From positions 1-44,431 of the forward strand of contig CAUZEO010000006.1 of assembly GCA_963578625.1 (NCBI GenBank): 44,431 bases of DNA, given 5' to 3'. A program made the translations under genes and the position numbers. A model generated the notes under the pieces. That model was not told the origin of the DNA, searched no databases, and saw only the letters and a list, made by a program, of their open reading frames with translations. Each line of letters starts with the position of its first letter. Positions within the stretch are counted from its first letter, which is position 1. Shown here piece by piece: positions 17,101 through 24,704 of this stretch. This DNA comes from CAUZEO01 sp963578625 (GTDB taxonomy: Bacteria > Verrucomicrobiota > Kiritimatiellia > SLOV01).

Positions 17101-17212
17101 TACAGAAATCGGATTTGAGGCGACGTACACCGGGATCGTGGCGACCGGCACCTACACCGACGATGTGGGCACGCTCGACCGCGCCTTCTACCAGGTCGAG
17201 CACGTCGAGTGA
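17101..17212 (+). pseudogene. Possible C-terminal gene remnant
   Basis: One plus frame reads FEATYTGIVATGTYTDDVG then TLDRAFYQVEHVE and a TGA at 17210-17212. The composition looks protein-like and the end is natural, but there is no start or domain. It lies between the nitrilase operon and the end of the nagA-like gene, in opposite orientation to both. Treat as a low-confidence relic. Confidence 0.25.
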
Positions 17213-17286
17213 TTCCAACCGCTGGACGGGCGCTCCTGCATTGGAAATGCGAGTTTGCACGGGGAATCGATCATACCGCCTCCGCG

Positions 17287-18534
17287 TTATCCAGCGCCTT
17301 GCGGGCGGTCTCGAAATGCCTGACCGCGGAATTCAATTCCCTCGACAAACACCCGCCGGCTATGCAAGTCGCGGCTGAGAATCTGGACGTCTGCGAGCTT
17401 CCCGGCATCCAGGCTCCCGAAGTCCCTATCCATCCCGATCCGTTCTGTGGGTGTGAGACTGGCCATGCGCACAGCTTCGGGCAGGCTGGCGCTTGTTTGT
17501 TCGAACATCGTGCGCACCATGTGGTCCATGCCGCAAATCGTGCTCGCTAATCCGCCCTTCATGCCGACGCCGACCTTGCCGTTGTTGGTAAAGGGCTCTC
17601 CCGCCTCGGCCGGGCCGATGAGGTACTCGCCCTCGGGCATGTCCATCGCCCGGTTGGCGTCGGTGACAAGGCAAAGGCGCCCAGTGCCCTTGATCCGAAA
17701 CGCGAACTCAAGGAGCTCGGGAGCCAGATGTTCTCCATCGGCGATGACTTCGGTGCTCATTTCCTCGTTCATAATTACGAACTCGAGCATGCTGCCCTGG
17801 TACGGAGCGCCCAGCCGCCGGCGGACGCTGTCGGTGGTACTCATAGCGCACCAGAAGTGATCCACGTGCCGCAATCCGGCGTCGAAACCGCACTGCATTT
17901 CGTTCCACGAGGCGTTGGAATGGCCGCACGTTGCGAGGTACCCGCGGCGCCGGGCCTCGAGGTAAAAGTCTTCGGCCCCGGGCAGTTCCGCGGCACAGGT
18001 GGCAACGCGAATGATGCCGCGGTCGAAAGCCGTCAGGTATTCCGTCGGGTCGGGCCTGCGCTCCAGGCCTCCCGGATGAGCCCCGACCTGGTCCGACCCG
18101 AAGTAGGGGCCGTACCAGTGCACGCCGGCAAGGCGGGCATGGGCTCCGGGCTTCCACGCCTTCTGCACCGCTTCGCATGCGTCCATCATGCGATTCAAAT
18201 GCTCCGGCGTGCCTGTTGTGGTGGTGGGGAAGATGCTCGTCGTACCGTGGCGCGTGTGCCCCTCGATGGCGAGACGCACCGCCTCTTCCGTCCCGTCCAT
18301 GAAGTCGGCCCCTAGCGCGCCATGGACGTGCTGATCAACAAAACCCGGTGCGATGTAGCCGCCTTGGGCATCCACAGTTTCCGCGCAGGCCGAGATGTCG
18401 ATCTCGACCGCCGGGCCGACCTTATCGATGCGACCATCACGGGAAACGACAATGCCGTCGTCAAGAATCGAATCCGGCAAGATGACGGTTCCATTATGAA
18501 ATGCGAGTGTCGATGAAAACGGGTTATCGTTCAC
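17287..18534 (-). CDS. nagA: N-acetylglucosamine-6-phosphate deacetylase-like amidohydrolase
   Basis: About 415 residues, cytoplasmic. It carries the amidohydrolase/NagA landmarks: GFVDQHVHG (HxH, ~65), HTRHGTTSIFPTT, GHSNAS (~200), a second histidine in RHVDHFW, and the catalytic Asp in LVTDAN (~285). NagA converts GlcNAc-6-P to GlcN-6-P and acetate in amino-sugar breakdown. The motif HLEGP of classical NagA, whose Glu binds the metal, is HWYGPYFG here. The enzyme therefore belongs to a variant branch and its substrate may differ. The start is uncertain: GTG at 18534 is used, and an in-frame TTG at 18552 is the alternative. Neither has a clear ribosome binding site. No nagB or transporter lies next to it. 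Confidence 0.85.
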   Translation of the reverse strand: MNDNPFSSTLAFHNGTVILPDSILDDGIVVSRDGRIDKVGPAVEIDISACAETVDAQGGYIAPGFVDQHVHGALGADFMDGTEEAVRLAIEGHTRHGTTSIFPTTTTGTPEHLNRMMDACEAVQKAWKPGAHARLAGVHWYGPYFGSDQVGAHPGGLERRPDPTEYLTAFDRGIIRVATCAAELPGAEDFYLEARRRGYLATCGHSNASWNEMQCGFDAGLRHVDHFWCAMSTTDSVRRRLGAPYQGSMLEFVIMNEEMSTEVIADGEHLAPELLEFAFRIKGTGRLCLVTDANRAMDMPEGEYLIGPAEAGEPFTNNGKVGVGMKGGLASTICGMDHMVRTMFEQTSASLPEAVRMASLTPTERIGMDRDFGSLDAGKLADVQILSRDLHSRRVFVEGIEFRGQAFRDRPQGAG

Positions 18535-18752
18535 GGTGGCTGCAAAGGTCAAAATCTACTTCGAAACTCGATTCTCCCCGGACTTTTCGTACTTGTAAAC
18601 CCGGGGCAGATCATGGCCAGCATGTTCGGCGCAACCGCATCCGGCTGCAAGGTTTCAATTGGGGCGAATGAGGAAAAATGGCTCGAATACCGCTTGTGCT
18701 CACACGCAATGCAAGTTTCCATGGAGAATCGATACCAAGGAGGTACATCGCC

Positions 18753-18953
18753 GTGAACGACCGCCAACAGGAGAAAATCTCATCCGAAGCGAACGGTGCG
18801 GAGCAGGCGTGTGCCCGCACGGCCCCGTCGCCCCGATCCGCGCCGCATCCCCGTGGGCGTGGTCGGCCTGGGGCTGATGGGGACCAGCATCACCGCCTGC
18901 CTGCTGGTCGCCGGCCTCCAAAAAATCAGATCTTGGACTTCTTAACCTGCGCG
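18753..18953 (+). pseudogene. 3-hydroxyacyl-CoA dehydrogenase-like N-terminal fragment, frameshifted
   Basis: A strong Shine-Dalgarno AAGGAGGT (18737-18744) stands 8 nt before a GTG at 18753, whose frame starts MNDRQQEKISSEANG. About 90 bp later the typical Rossmann motif IPVGVVGLGLMGTSITACLL appears, but in another frame, so a frameshift lies near 18790-18835. After LLVAG the similarity ends and a stop follows. The GxGxxG nucleotide-binding start is characteristic of 3-hydroxyacyl-CoA or 3-hydroxyisobutyrate-type dehydrogenases. Only the first ~55 residues remain. The gene was once divergent from the nagA-like gene and may have shared its promoter region. Confidence 0.65.
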
Positions 18954-19064
18954 TTGAGATGTGTGCCTGCTTAGTTGGTGTGAATTCCAAGGTTCCTTTC
19001 AGGCTTTTGGGACCTCGTCCGATGCGCTCAGCCGTTCGCGCAGGACATCCGCCTATTGTACTGT

Positions 19065-20081
19065 TCAGGCCAATGCCTTCTTGGTGGTCTTGATGATTAC
19101 CGCGGCGATCTTGTAGGGGTCCCCGTTCGACGCCGGACGACGATCCTCAAGACGGCCCTTCCATCCATTCTGGATGGTCGCCACCGGAATGCGGATTGAA
19201 GCGCCCCGGTCGGACACTCCATAACTGAACTTGTCAATCGCCTGTGTTTCGTGCAGGCCCGTCAGTCGCTTCTCATTGTCGGCACCATAGACAGCGATGT
19301 GTTCCGCGATATTCTTTCCGAATTCTACGCAGATCTTGGTATGGGTCTCTTCGCCCCCGGGATCCCGCATTGCACCGCACGAAAAGTTTGCGTGCATTCC
19401 GGATCCATTCCAGTCCCCGGAAATCGGCTTCGGATGCCAATCCACGGCAACTCCATATTTCTCGCCAGTACGTTCAAGAAGATACCGGGCCATCCAGATC
19501 TGGTCGCCGCAGTCGGCCGCGCCCTTGGCAAAAACCTGGAATTCCCACTGTCCCATCATGACCTCGGCGTTGATGCCTTCCACATTAAGGCCCGTCTCAA
19601 GGCAAAGGTGAAGATGTTCGTCCACAATGTCGCGGCCCATGGCGTTGCGAGCCCCTACAGAGGTGTAATACGGGCCCTGGGGTCCCGGGAATCCATCTTT
19701 CGGAAAACCTATGGGCAGATTGGTGTCGGTGTCGATCAGCGTATATTCCTGCTCCAACCCAAACCAGAAATCGTTGCTGTCATCATCGATGGTGGCGCGG
19801 CCGTTGGATGCGTGGGGGGTGCCATCGGCGTTGAGAACCTCGCACATGACAAGCCATCCGTTGCCCCCGAAGCGGTTTGGATCAGGGTACACGGCCACGG
19901 GCTGCAGGAGGCAGTCCGAATCGCTTCCCTCTGCTTGCTCGGTCGATGACCCGTCGAAAGACCACTGCTTCGCGTCTTCCAATTTTCCGGAGAAATCACT
20001 TTCGATCAGCGTTTTACCTCGTAGGCTTTGGGTCGGCTTATAACCATCGAGCCAGATGTATTCCAACTTGTGCTTGCTCAT
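19065..20081 (-). CDS. glnII: Glutamine synthetase type II (GSII)
   Basis: A 338-residue enzyme making glutamine from glutamate, ammonia and ATP in the cytoplasm. The length and motifs are those of the eukaryote-type GSII: beta-grasp start YIWLDGYKPTQSLRGKT, QWSFDGSSTEQA, EQEYTLID (Glu residues of the metal site), NAEVMMGQWEFQV, NGSGMHANFS, and VSDRGASIRIP near the end. It is complete from ATG 20081 to the stop at 19065. It lacks the adenylylation loop tyrosine of GSI, as expected. GSII occurs in rhizobia, actinobacteria, planctomycetes and related groups. The plus-strand dehydrogenase relic points towards its 3' end, and an isolated IS91-like end begins about 70 bp upstream of its start. Confidence 0.95.
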   Translation of the reverse strand: MSKHKLEYIWLDGYKPTQSLRGKTLIESDFSGKLEDAKQWSFDGSSTEQAEGSDSDCLLQPVAVYPDPNRFGGNGWLVMCEVLNADGTPHASNGRATIDDDSNDFWFGLEQEYTLIDTDTNLPIGFPKDGFPGPQGPYYTSVGARNAMGRDIVDEHLHLCLETGLNVEGINAEVMMGQWEFQVFAKGAADCGDQIWMARYLLERTGEKYGVAVDWHPKPISGDWNGSGMHANFSCGAMRDPGGEETHTKICVEFGKNIAEHIAVYGADNEKRLTGLHETQAIDKFSYGVSDRGASIRIPVATIQNGWKGRLEDRRPASNGDPYKIAAVIIKTTKKALA

Positions 20082-20153
20082 ATTACTGTCCCTGATTTTC
20101 TTTCCTTGTTTGTTTCGACAATTACCCGCACACGGTCACGCAATCTGTCAGAA

Positions 20154-20290
20154 AATGCTTTTCGGGCGACGCGGGCACATGCCCGCCGGGACCGGCGTGA
20201 AGGAGCGTTCTCATGGGAAGACCGTTAGCTGAAGCGGGGTGGAGGGGTCAAGCAGAAAGGCAAGGCGCCCTCCGGGCCGCCTGGGACTGT
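20154..20290 (-). repeat. Solo IS91-family end-like repeat
   Basis: From GCTTTTCGGGCG onwards this stretch aligns with 24018-24140 for more than 120 bp (shared GCGCGGGCAC, GACCGGC, TGAAGGAGCG, TCATGGG, TGGAGGGGTCAA, CCTCCGGG). At the second site the sequence lies directly downstream of the IS91 transposase fragment, so this is probably the same element end without a transposase. It contains a 7-bp hairpin GCGGGCA/TGCCCGC (20171-20177/20180-20186). It lies in the upstream region of glnII and could supply or disrupt a promoter. Confidence 0.65.
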
Positions 20291-20532
20291 CCTGGGCCGC
20301 CCGGGCGAGGCAGTATCTCCTCCAGACGGTCTTCAGGGAGCGCTGGCAACCTGAGCCGCCGCTCTTCCTGTTTTGAGAAGGATATCTCGGCCAGACATCT
20401 ATCCGCTCGGACGATTGCTCGGAACTCCGAGTCGGGCACATAAAAGTATGTAGAAATGGGTGAGACTCTGGGCTTTCGTCCCCTGACCAAGCTTGACCGT
20501 TTGGCCGTCTTATACTTCTGTACATATATACA

Positions 20533-20547
20533 GCCCTCTTTGAGGGC
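20533..20547 (+). promoter_or_regulatory. Hairpin enclosing the ribosome binding site of the terminase-like ORF
   Basis: GCCCTC (20533-20538), TTT and GAGGGC (20542-20547) form a perfect 6-bp stem 2 nt before the ATG at 20550. The GAGGG that would serve as Shine-Dalgarno is inside the stem, so translation may be restricted. An AT-rich near-palindrome GTACATATATAC lies just upstream (20520-20531). Confidence 0.4.
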
Positions 20548-20549
20548 CA

Positions 20550-21149
20550 ATGCAGACTTCGACGACTCAGGCACCAAGACTCGATCGCACCACATGGCAC
20601 AAGATCCGCCGCGATTACATGGCCGGACTCGGCTCCTGCCGGGAACTCGCGGAGAAATACGGCACGACCCGGTATGCCGTGCAGAACCGCTGTAAGCGGG
20701 AGGAGTGGCGGCTACAGATGGCAAAACTGGACGGGGAAGTGGCTCAGGAAACAACCCGGATTATCGCGAACAGGGCCGACGAGATACTTGCCATGAGACA
20801 ACAGGTGATGGGCCAAACCCTCGAGGATGCCACCTTCCTGCGTGGACTCATGATGCGCGCCATTCCTCTGATGGAGGCGAACGATGTGCGGGCTTTGAAG
20901 GATCTGGCGGGAATCTACCGCATCATCACGGAGCAGCCGAGAAAAGTGCTCGGCTGGGCTGTGGCTGTCCGGCACGATGCGACTCCGGATGCGACAAACT
21001 ATGTTGACAAGAACTATTCGCCGACGGGACAGATTCAGTTCCCCGTGATCACCCTTCACACGGATCAGGATCCGCTGCTTCCCTTGTTCCACGAGGAGAT
21101 CTGTGCGCAAACCGTGGGAGGGGTCTCCACGTTCGGTAACGAGTATTGA
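20550..21149 (+). CDS. Phage terminase small subunit-like protein fused to an alpha/beta-hydrolase tail (chimera)
   Basis: Residues 1-135 begin with a WHKIRRDYMAG segment and a helix-turn-helix GSCRELAEKYGTTRYAVQNR, followed by long helices (LDGEVAQETTRIIANRADEI). This is the pattern of phage terminase small subunits, which bind DNA and recruit the large subunit. After EQPRKVLG (about 20950) the frame enters the 165-bp alpha/beta-hydrolase fragment also found at 6803-6970 and ends at a TGA in 21147-21149. The fusion is in frame but biologically implausible, and the natural C-terminus was probably replaced. No large terminase, portal or capsid gene is nearby. The ATG at 20550 lies behind a hairpin-sequestered ribosome binding site. 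Confidence 0.55.
   Translation: MQTSTTQAPRLDRTTWHKIRRDYMAGLGSCRELAEKYGTTRYAVQNRCKREEWRLQMAKLDGEVAQETTRIIANRADEILAMRQQVMGQTLEDATFLRGLMMRAIPLMEANDVRALKDLAGIYRIITEQPRKVLGWAVAVRHDATPDATNYVDKNYSPTGQIQFPVITLHTDQDPLLPLFHEEICAQTVGGVSTFGNEY
20955..21122 (+). repeat. Alpha/beta-hydrolase fragment, copy 2 (duplicate of 6803-6970)
   Basis: From GGGCTGTGGCTGTCCGG to CAAACCGTGGGAGG the sequence matches 6803-6970 with only a few base changes over about 165 bp. Both copies encode ANYVDKNYSPTG/TNYVDKNYSPTG and VITLHTDQDPLLPLFHEE. Similarity ends within a few bases of the same point on both sides, which marks it as a discrete mobile or recombined module. Confidence 0.8.
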
Positions 21150-21172
21150 GTCACGTTGAGAGCCCCACCATT

Positions 21173-21221
21173 CTCAAACCTCTTTATCACAGATTGAGCG
21201 AACCTGTTCGGCATAAACGCC
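21173..21221 (+). repeat. Dispersed repeat CTCTTTATCACA...GGCATAAACGCC
   Basis: AAACCTCTTTATCACAGATT then GAGCGAACCTGTTCGGCATAAACGCC. A related copy is at 31395-31438, and an inverted partial copy is at 14909-14933. The two direct copies share the TTTATCACA, ATTGA, CGAA, CTG and GGCATAAACGCC blocks at equal spacing. Confidence 0.7.
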
Positions 21222-21355
21222 TCTCCTTCAGCCGGGTATGGCCGGCGCCGGCTGACCGAGGATGAGCCGGTGGCGATCCCGGTTCACGACCGTGCGTGCG
21301 AATTGACCTTCCGTCCGTTCGAAGTTATCACATTGCGATGCAAGGAGGTGTACGT

Positions 21356-23428
21356 GTGAAGATCGATCTTGGTAATGACGTCATTGTTGAACTCCTGGTC
21401 GAGGGCGATCGGGTCCGGGGCCTGGGCAAAATCTCCGTCCAGGGCGTAGCGTTGCGCTGTGGACGGCTTCCCATTGCCCCCCTGATCGATACGCCCGAGG
21501 GGCTTCGGTTTTGCGATTTCACTCTGGTGGACGTGATCCGCCGGGACGACGAGACGATCGTGCGTTGCCGGGTCGAGGCGGAACAGGGCGACTACACCGG
21601 GCGCATCGATCTCCTTCACCACCGCCGGGTGGCCACCCAATTCCCCGACAAGACCCCCGTGGCCGAGATCGATTGGGTCCTCCGTCCGGACCATGCGGAG
21701 ATCGGCGAGCGGCCGTTTGCCGGGCTGTCGTATGCTTACCGATTCCGGTGTCCGGATGAGACATACGGGCGCGTTCACCGGGTCGTGGACCGCGCCAGTT
21801 GGGAGATCGGGGGCGCAGCCGAGGGGAACACGATCATCTCCGCGGGGCAGGTCAACTACCCGGAGCACCGTGCGACGCGGAACAGCGTCTTTGACACCCG
21901 CGTCGTCGCCCGGCGGGGACTGAACGGGGAGCATCTCAAACCGGGTAGCGTCTCGTACGAAACGGTCCCCCGGTTCGGCGTCATGCAGTGGTTTGATTAC
22001 CTCTTCGCAGATGCCGGGGCCCTGGCCGTTTTTTACGCGCGCATGGAGCACATTCGCGGGTTGGTGGACAAGCGAGAAGACAGCGACCTGATCCTTCACT
22101 TCGATGAGATCCATTTTGCGCTGACCAACGAGTTCGAGACGCCCGCCAAGCGGGTGCTCTTTCACGCGCCGACGCACGCTTTGGATATCACGGAGGGACG
22201 CAACATCTGGACCGACGTCGGTGATTACGTCGCCCACGTCTACCGGTCCCAGTACGGGATACGTGCCGAGGAGCCGGTCCCGGAAGCCGCGTATCAATTC
22301 TCGTACGATCACCGCATGCGCGCGCACCTGCTTCCGGCCGATCCTGCCGATCACTTCCGTCGGCTGGGCCGGGAATTCGTGCCGCGTGTCGCCGAACTGG
22401 GCATTCGCCGTATCTTCATCGGCCCGCCGTGGATCAATGACATGACCGAAGAAAAGGAGACGCGGAACTGCTGTGTGACCCTCGAGTACCGGGTGGCAGA
22501 CCGGTTCGGCGGCGAGCCGGCGCTGGCAGACCTCTGCCGCGCCGCCGAGGCGGCCGGCATACAAATCACCCTGTGGATCGGATGGGCGACATCGACGGCG
22601 TCGCCCATTACCCTCGAGCATCCGGAATGGCGCGTGATCAGCGTGACCGGCGCGCCCTACAACGGGGGGTACCGGGAGCTTTTTACGCATGACCCGCGTT
22701 CGGGCTTCCGGACGTACCTGGCCGGGCAGCTCACCGGGCTGCGCCGGAGCACCGGCTACCACGGGGTCCTGCACGATTCGTTCGTTCATCTCCCCACCAT
22801 GGCCGTCAACTACGCCGACGAACGGTTGGAACCGAGCCTCGACGCTCTCCTCGGGTTCGTGGCCGACCTGCAGCGGGAGGGACTGGTCCACACCATCGAG
22901 GGAAACGGTCCATTCGGCCTGCCCGTGGGCGGGTTACCCCATGACGCAGACGACGGCGCCGAGGTCATGCTGCAATGGTTCTTCGGACACGAGTACGCCC
23001 TGTACAACACGGCACGCAGCGTGAAGATCGAGGCGGTGGCGAAGGGGATCCTGACGCCGAAGCAGTATTTCCGCTTTCTGGCCAACAAAGCGCCCTTCCG
23101 GTTCGATGTCGATGCCGACCGGGTGGATCAGCTTCAGCACCTGGAAGGCGAGTTCGCCCGGTTGCACAAGATTTTCAACCAGGTGAGCCCGCTCATGCAG
23201 CGCAGGCATATCCTTGACGACGATGCGGGAGTTGCGTGGCGAACGGACGACGGGGAGCAAGTTCTGTTTGCCTTCAAGGAGTTTCGGCATCCCGTGCCGG
23301 AGGGGTGCCGGGTGGAAGAGGTTACAGACGCGGACCCCATCCCGATCGCCGTGGACGATGGGGCTTTTCAAACGCGAGAGGAGGGGGTGTATCGCTTTCG
23401 GCCCGTTCCGTCAATGGCGAACACCTAA
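21356..23428 (+). CDS. Cytoplasmic TIM-barrel glycosidase-like protein (clan D-like)
   Basis: The start is GTG 21356, which follows AAGGAGG (21342-21348) by 7 nt. Upstream in-frame codons to 21296 lack such a site. The product is 690 aa with no signal peptide. Residues ~1-300 are beta-rich (super-sandwich as in GH36-type enzymes). Residues ~320-560 form a barrel with VAELGIRRIFIGPPW, AAGIQITLWIGWATS, LFTHDPRSGFR, GYHGVLHDSFVHLP (probable nucleophile Asp ~480) and HTIEGNGPFGLP. A short C-terminal sandwich follows. It probably hydrolyses an intracellular oligosaccharide, and the sugar is unknown. The last codons (PSMANT, TAA 23426-23428) lie on the junction with a copied start of another gene, so the natural C-terminus may have been shortened by a few residues. 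Confidence 0.8.
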   Translation: MKIDLGNDVIVELLVEGDRVRGLGKISVQGVALRCGRLPIAPLIDTPEGLRFCDFTLVDVIRRDDETIVRCRVEAEQGDYTGRIDLLHHRRVATQFPDKTPVAEIDWVLRPDHAEIGERPFAGLSYAYRFRCPDETYGRVHRVVDRASWEIGGAAEGNTIISAGQVNYPEHRATRNSVFDTRVVARRGLNGEHLKPGSVSYETVPRFGVMQWFDYLFADAGALAVFYARMEHIRGLVDKREDSDLILHFDEIHFALTNEFETPAKRVLFHAPTHALDITEGRNIWTDVGDYVAHVYRSQYGIRAEEPVPEAAYQFSYDHRMRAHLLPADPADHFRRLGREFVPRVAELGIRRIFIGPPWINDMTEEKETRNCCVTLEYRVADRFGGEPALADLCRAAEAAGIQITLWIGWATSTASPITLEHPEWRVISVTGAPYNGGYRELFTHDPRSGFRTYLAGQLTGLRRSTGYHGVLHDSFVHLPTMAVNYADERLEPSLDALLGFVADLQREGLVHTIEGNGPFGLPVGGLPHDADDGAEVMLQWFFGHEYALYNTARSVKIEAVAKGILTPKQYFRFLANKAPFRFDVDADRVDQLQHLEGEFARLHKIFNQVSPLMQRRHILDDDAGVAWRTDDGEQVLFAFKEFRHPVPEGCRVEEVTDADPIPIAVDDGAFQTREEGVYRFRPVPSMANT

Positions 23429-23480
23429 ATGCAGGAGACGATAAACATCGATCTCATTGGAATCCTTCCTCTATATCTCA
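23418..23480 (-). pseudogene. Truncated second copy of the start of the TIM-barrel gene at 29138-30928
   Basis: On the minus strand AGAGGAAGGATTCCA-ATG followed by codons for MRSMFIVSCI matches the ribosome binding site and first codons of the gene starting at 30928 (AGGGGAGATTCCA-ATG, MKSLSIVSCI). Similarity runs on for about 15 nt past a stop and then ends inside the last codons of the 21356-23428 gene. It lies just downstream of an NHL fragment, so a paralogous gene once followed it here. Confidence 0.65.
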
Positions 23481-23519
23481 CTATTCCGCCTGGGTAACTA
23501 CCACCGAAGACTCGCCCGC

Positions 23520-24005
23520 CGGCCGGCGCAAGAATGCCGCGCGGGCCGGATTTGGTTTTTAAGATGCGATGCCCATCGCCCTTGATTGAGTTATAGAGAT
23601 GCAGGCCGGGATGGTAGGCCAAGCCCACATATAACCGACCGTCAGCCGCCACCCTGACCGAGACAGGATGGTCCAGGTTATTGAGCGTTTGCCAGCCCTT
23701 GCCAGTCATGTCGGTCATGCGCACGATACGGTTGTTACCGCAGTCTGCTACGTAAATCGCACCATCAGAGCCGATGGATATGGAGGATGGGTGATATAAC
23801 TTCTCTCCCGTGCTCAAGGTGGCGAACACCGTCCAGCCCTTGCCGGTCATATCGTCAATGCGCACGATGCGGTTGTTACAACTGTCGGCGATATAGAGCC
23901 GGTCCTGTGCGTCCACCGCCAGGCCGAGCGGCCAGTTGAAGTGGCCGCGTTCGGCGTCCCACTTCAAGCGATCGCCAATCTGCACCCAGTTCGCGCCGGT
24001 CATAT
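23520..24005 (-). pseudogene. NHL-repeat protein, C-terminal fragment (copy 1)
   Basis: The minus strand reads NWVQIGDRLKWDAERGHFNW, LGLAVDAQDRLYIADSCNNR, a second blade DGAIYVADCGNNRIVRMTD, and NNLDHPVSVRVAADGRLYVG. The order and wording match the NHL beta-propeller at the end of the protein encoded at 26886-29141, so this is the tail of a close paralogue. Upstream it breaks at the IS91-like end (ACTGATAAGAAATCGC, 24007-24022). Downstream it runs without a gap into the copied start at 23418-23480. At least three NHL blades are kept, and the secretion signal and ThuA-like part are lost. Confidence 0.8.
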
Positions 24006-24200
24006 ACTGATAAGAAATCGCTTTTCGGGCGGCGCGGGCACCCGCCCGCTGTGACCGGCCTGAAGGAGCGCTTTCATGGGGGAGAAGGTAGCTAAGACGG
24101 GCTGGAGGGGTCAACACAGCAAGAAGCGTCCTCCGGGCGGGCCGGGGCTGCCCGGAGGACTCGGCAACAGGGTCAGAGACACCGGCGAAGAACAAACCTC
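24006..24200 (-). repeat. IS91-family element end downstream of transposase copy 2
   Basis: This lies directly after the transposase stop on the minus strand. It contains an 11-bp stem GTCCTCCGGGC/GCCCGGAGGAC (24128-24138/24150-24160), a 6-bp stem GCGGGC/GCCCGC near 24034-24049, and the end sequence GAAATCGCTTTTCGGGCG. The stretch from 24018 is shared with the solo copy at 20154-20290. The terminal words ACTGATAAGAAATC also occur without the element at 26384-26397. Confidence 0.65.
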
Positions 24201-24215
24201 CCCCGCCACAAGCGC

Positions 24216-24704
24216 TCAGGCGTTCGCGTAGGCCATGACCGGTTCGGTGTCGTAGTCGGGGAATGGGTCATCCAGCCAGGGCTCGATGACCCATTCGGCA
24301 ATTTCAGGCGGTGCCCTTGCCGGCGACACGCGCACGCCCTGCTGCCACAGGCCCAGATGGCGGAGGATGCGCTCGATCACGTCGCCGTCGTCGATCAAGG
24401 ACACGATGCGCATTTCTTTCTGGCACTTCGGGCAGAGAAGTGGGTCCGCTTCCCACACCTTCTTGATGAGCTCGCGCCACTTGGCCGAGGGGATGCGGCG
24501 GGGTTGATGCTCCGACACATCGACGACGACGACGGCTTGGCCCGCGGCTTTGGCCTCTTCGGCGGCGCGCTTATCGCGCTGGCCACGCATCTTATTCGAA
24601 TACCAGCCGTAGTAGCGCACGAGTTGGAAACTCTTGTCCGGGATGTGCTGGGTGATGGCGGCGATAAAGTCGCAGGGGGAGAAGACCTCGAAGTTTCTGA
24701 TCAA
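24216..24704 (-). pseudogene. IS91-family transposase, C-terminal fragment (copy 2)
   Basis: Residues from RNFEVFSPCDF to EPVMAYANA, including VRYYGWYSNKMRG and the zinc pair LLCPKCQKEM, are nearly identical to copy 1 (1561-2176). The 5' end stops at ~24700, about 40 codons shorter than copy 1. The catalytic N-terminal domain is missing. As in copy 1, the broken 5' side faces the broken 5' side of another gene (here a GNAT-like protein on the plus strand). Confidence 0.85.

Noticed and set aside
20485..20515. Sigma-70 promoter TTGACC...TATACT before the terminase-like ORF
   Set aside because: The spacing is only about 12 bp, too short for a functional -35/-10 pair.
21284..22891. 535-codon minus-strand ORF
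   Set aside because: Antisense of the 690-residue glycosidase-like gene. G+C-rich codon third positions keep the reverse frame open, and the composition is not protein-like.
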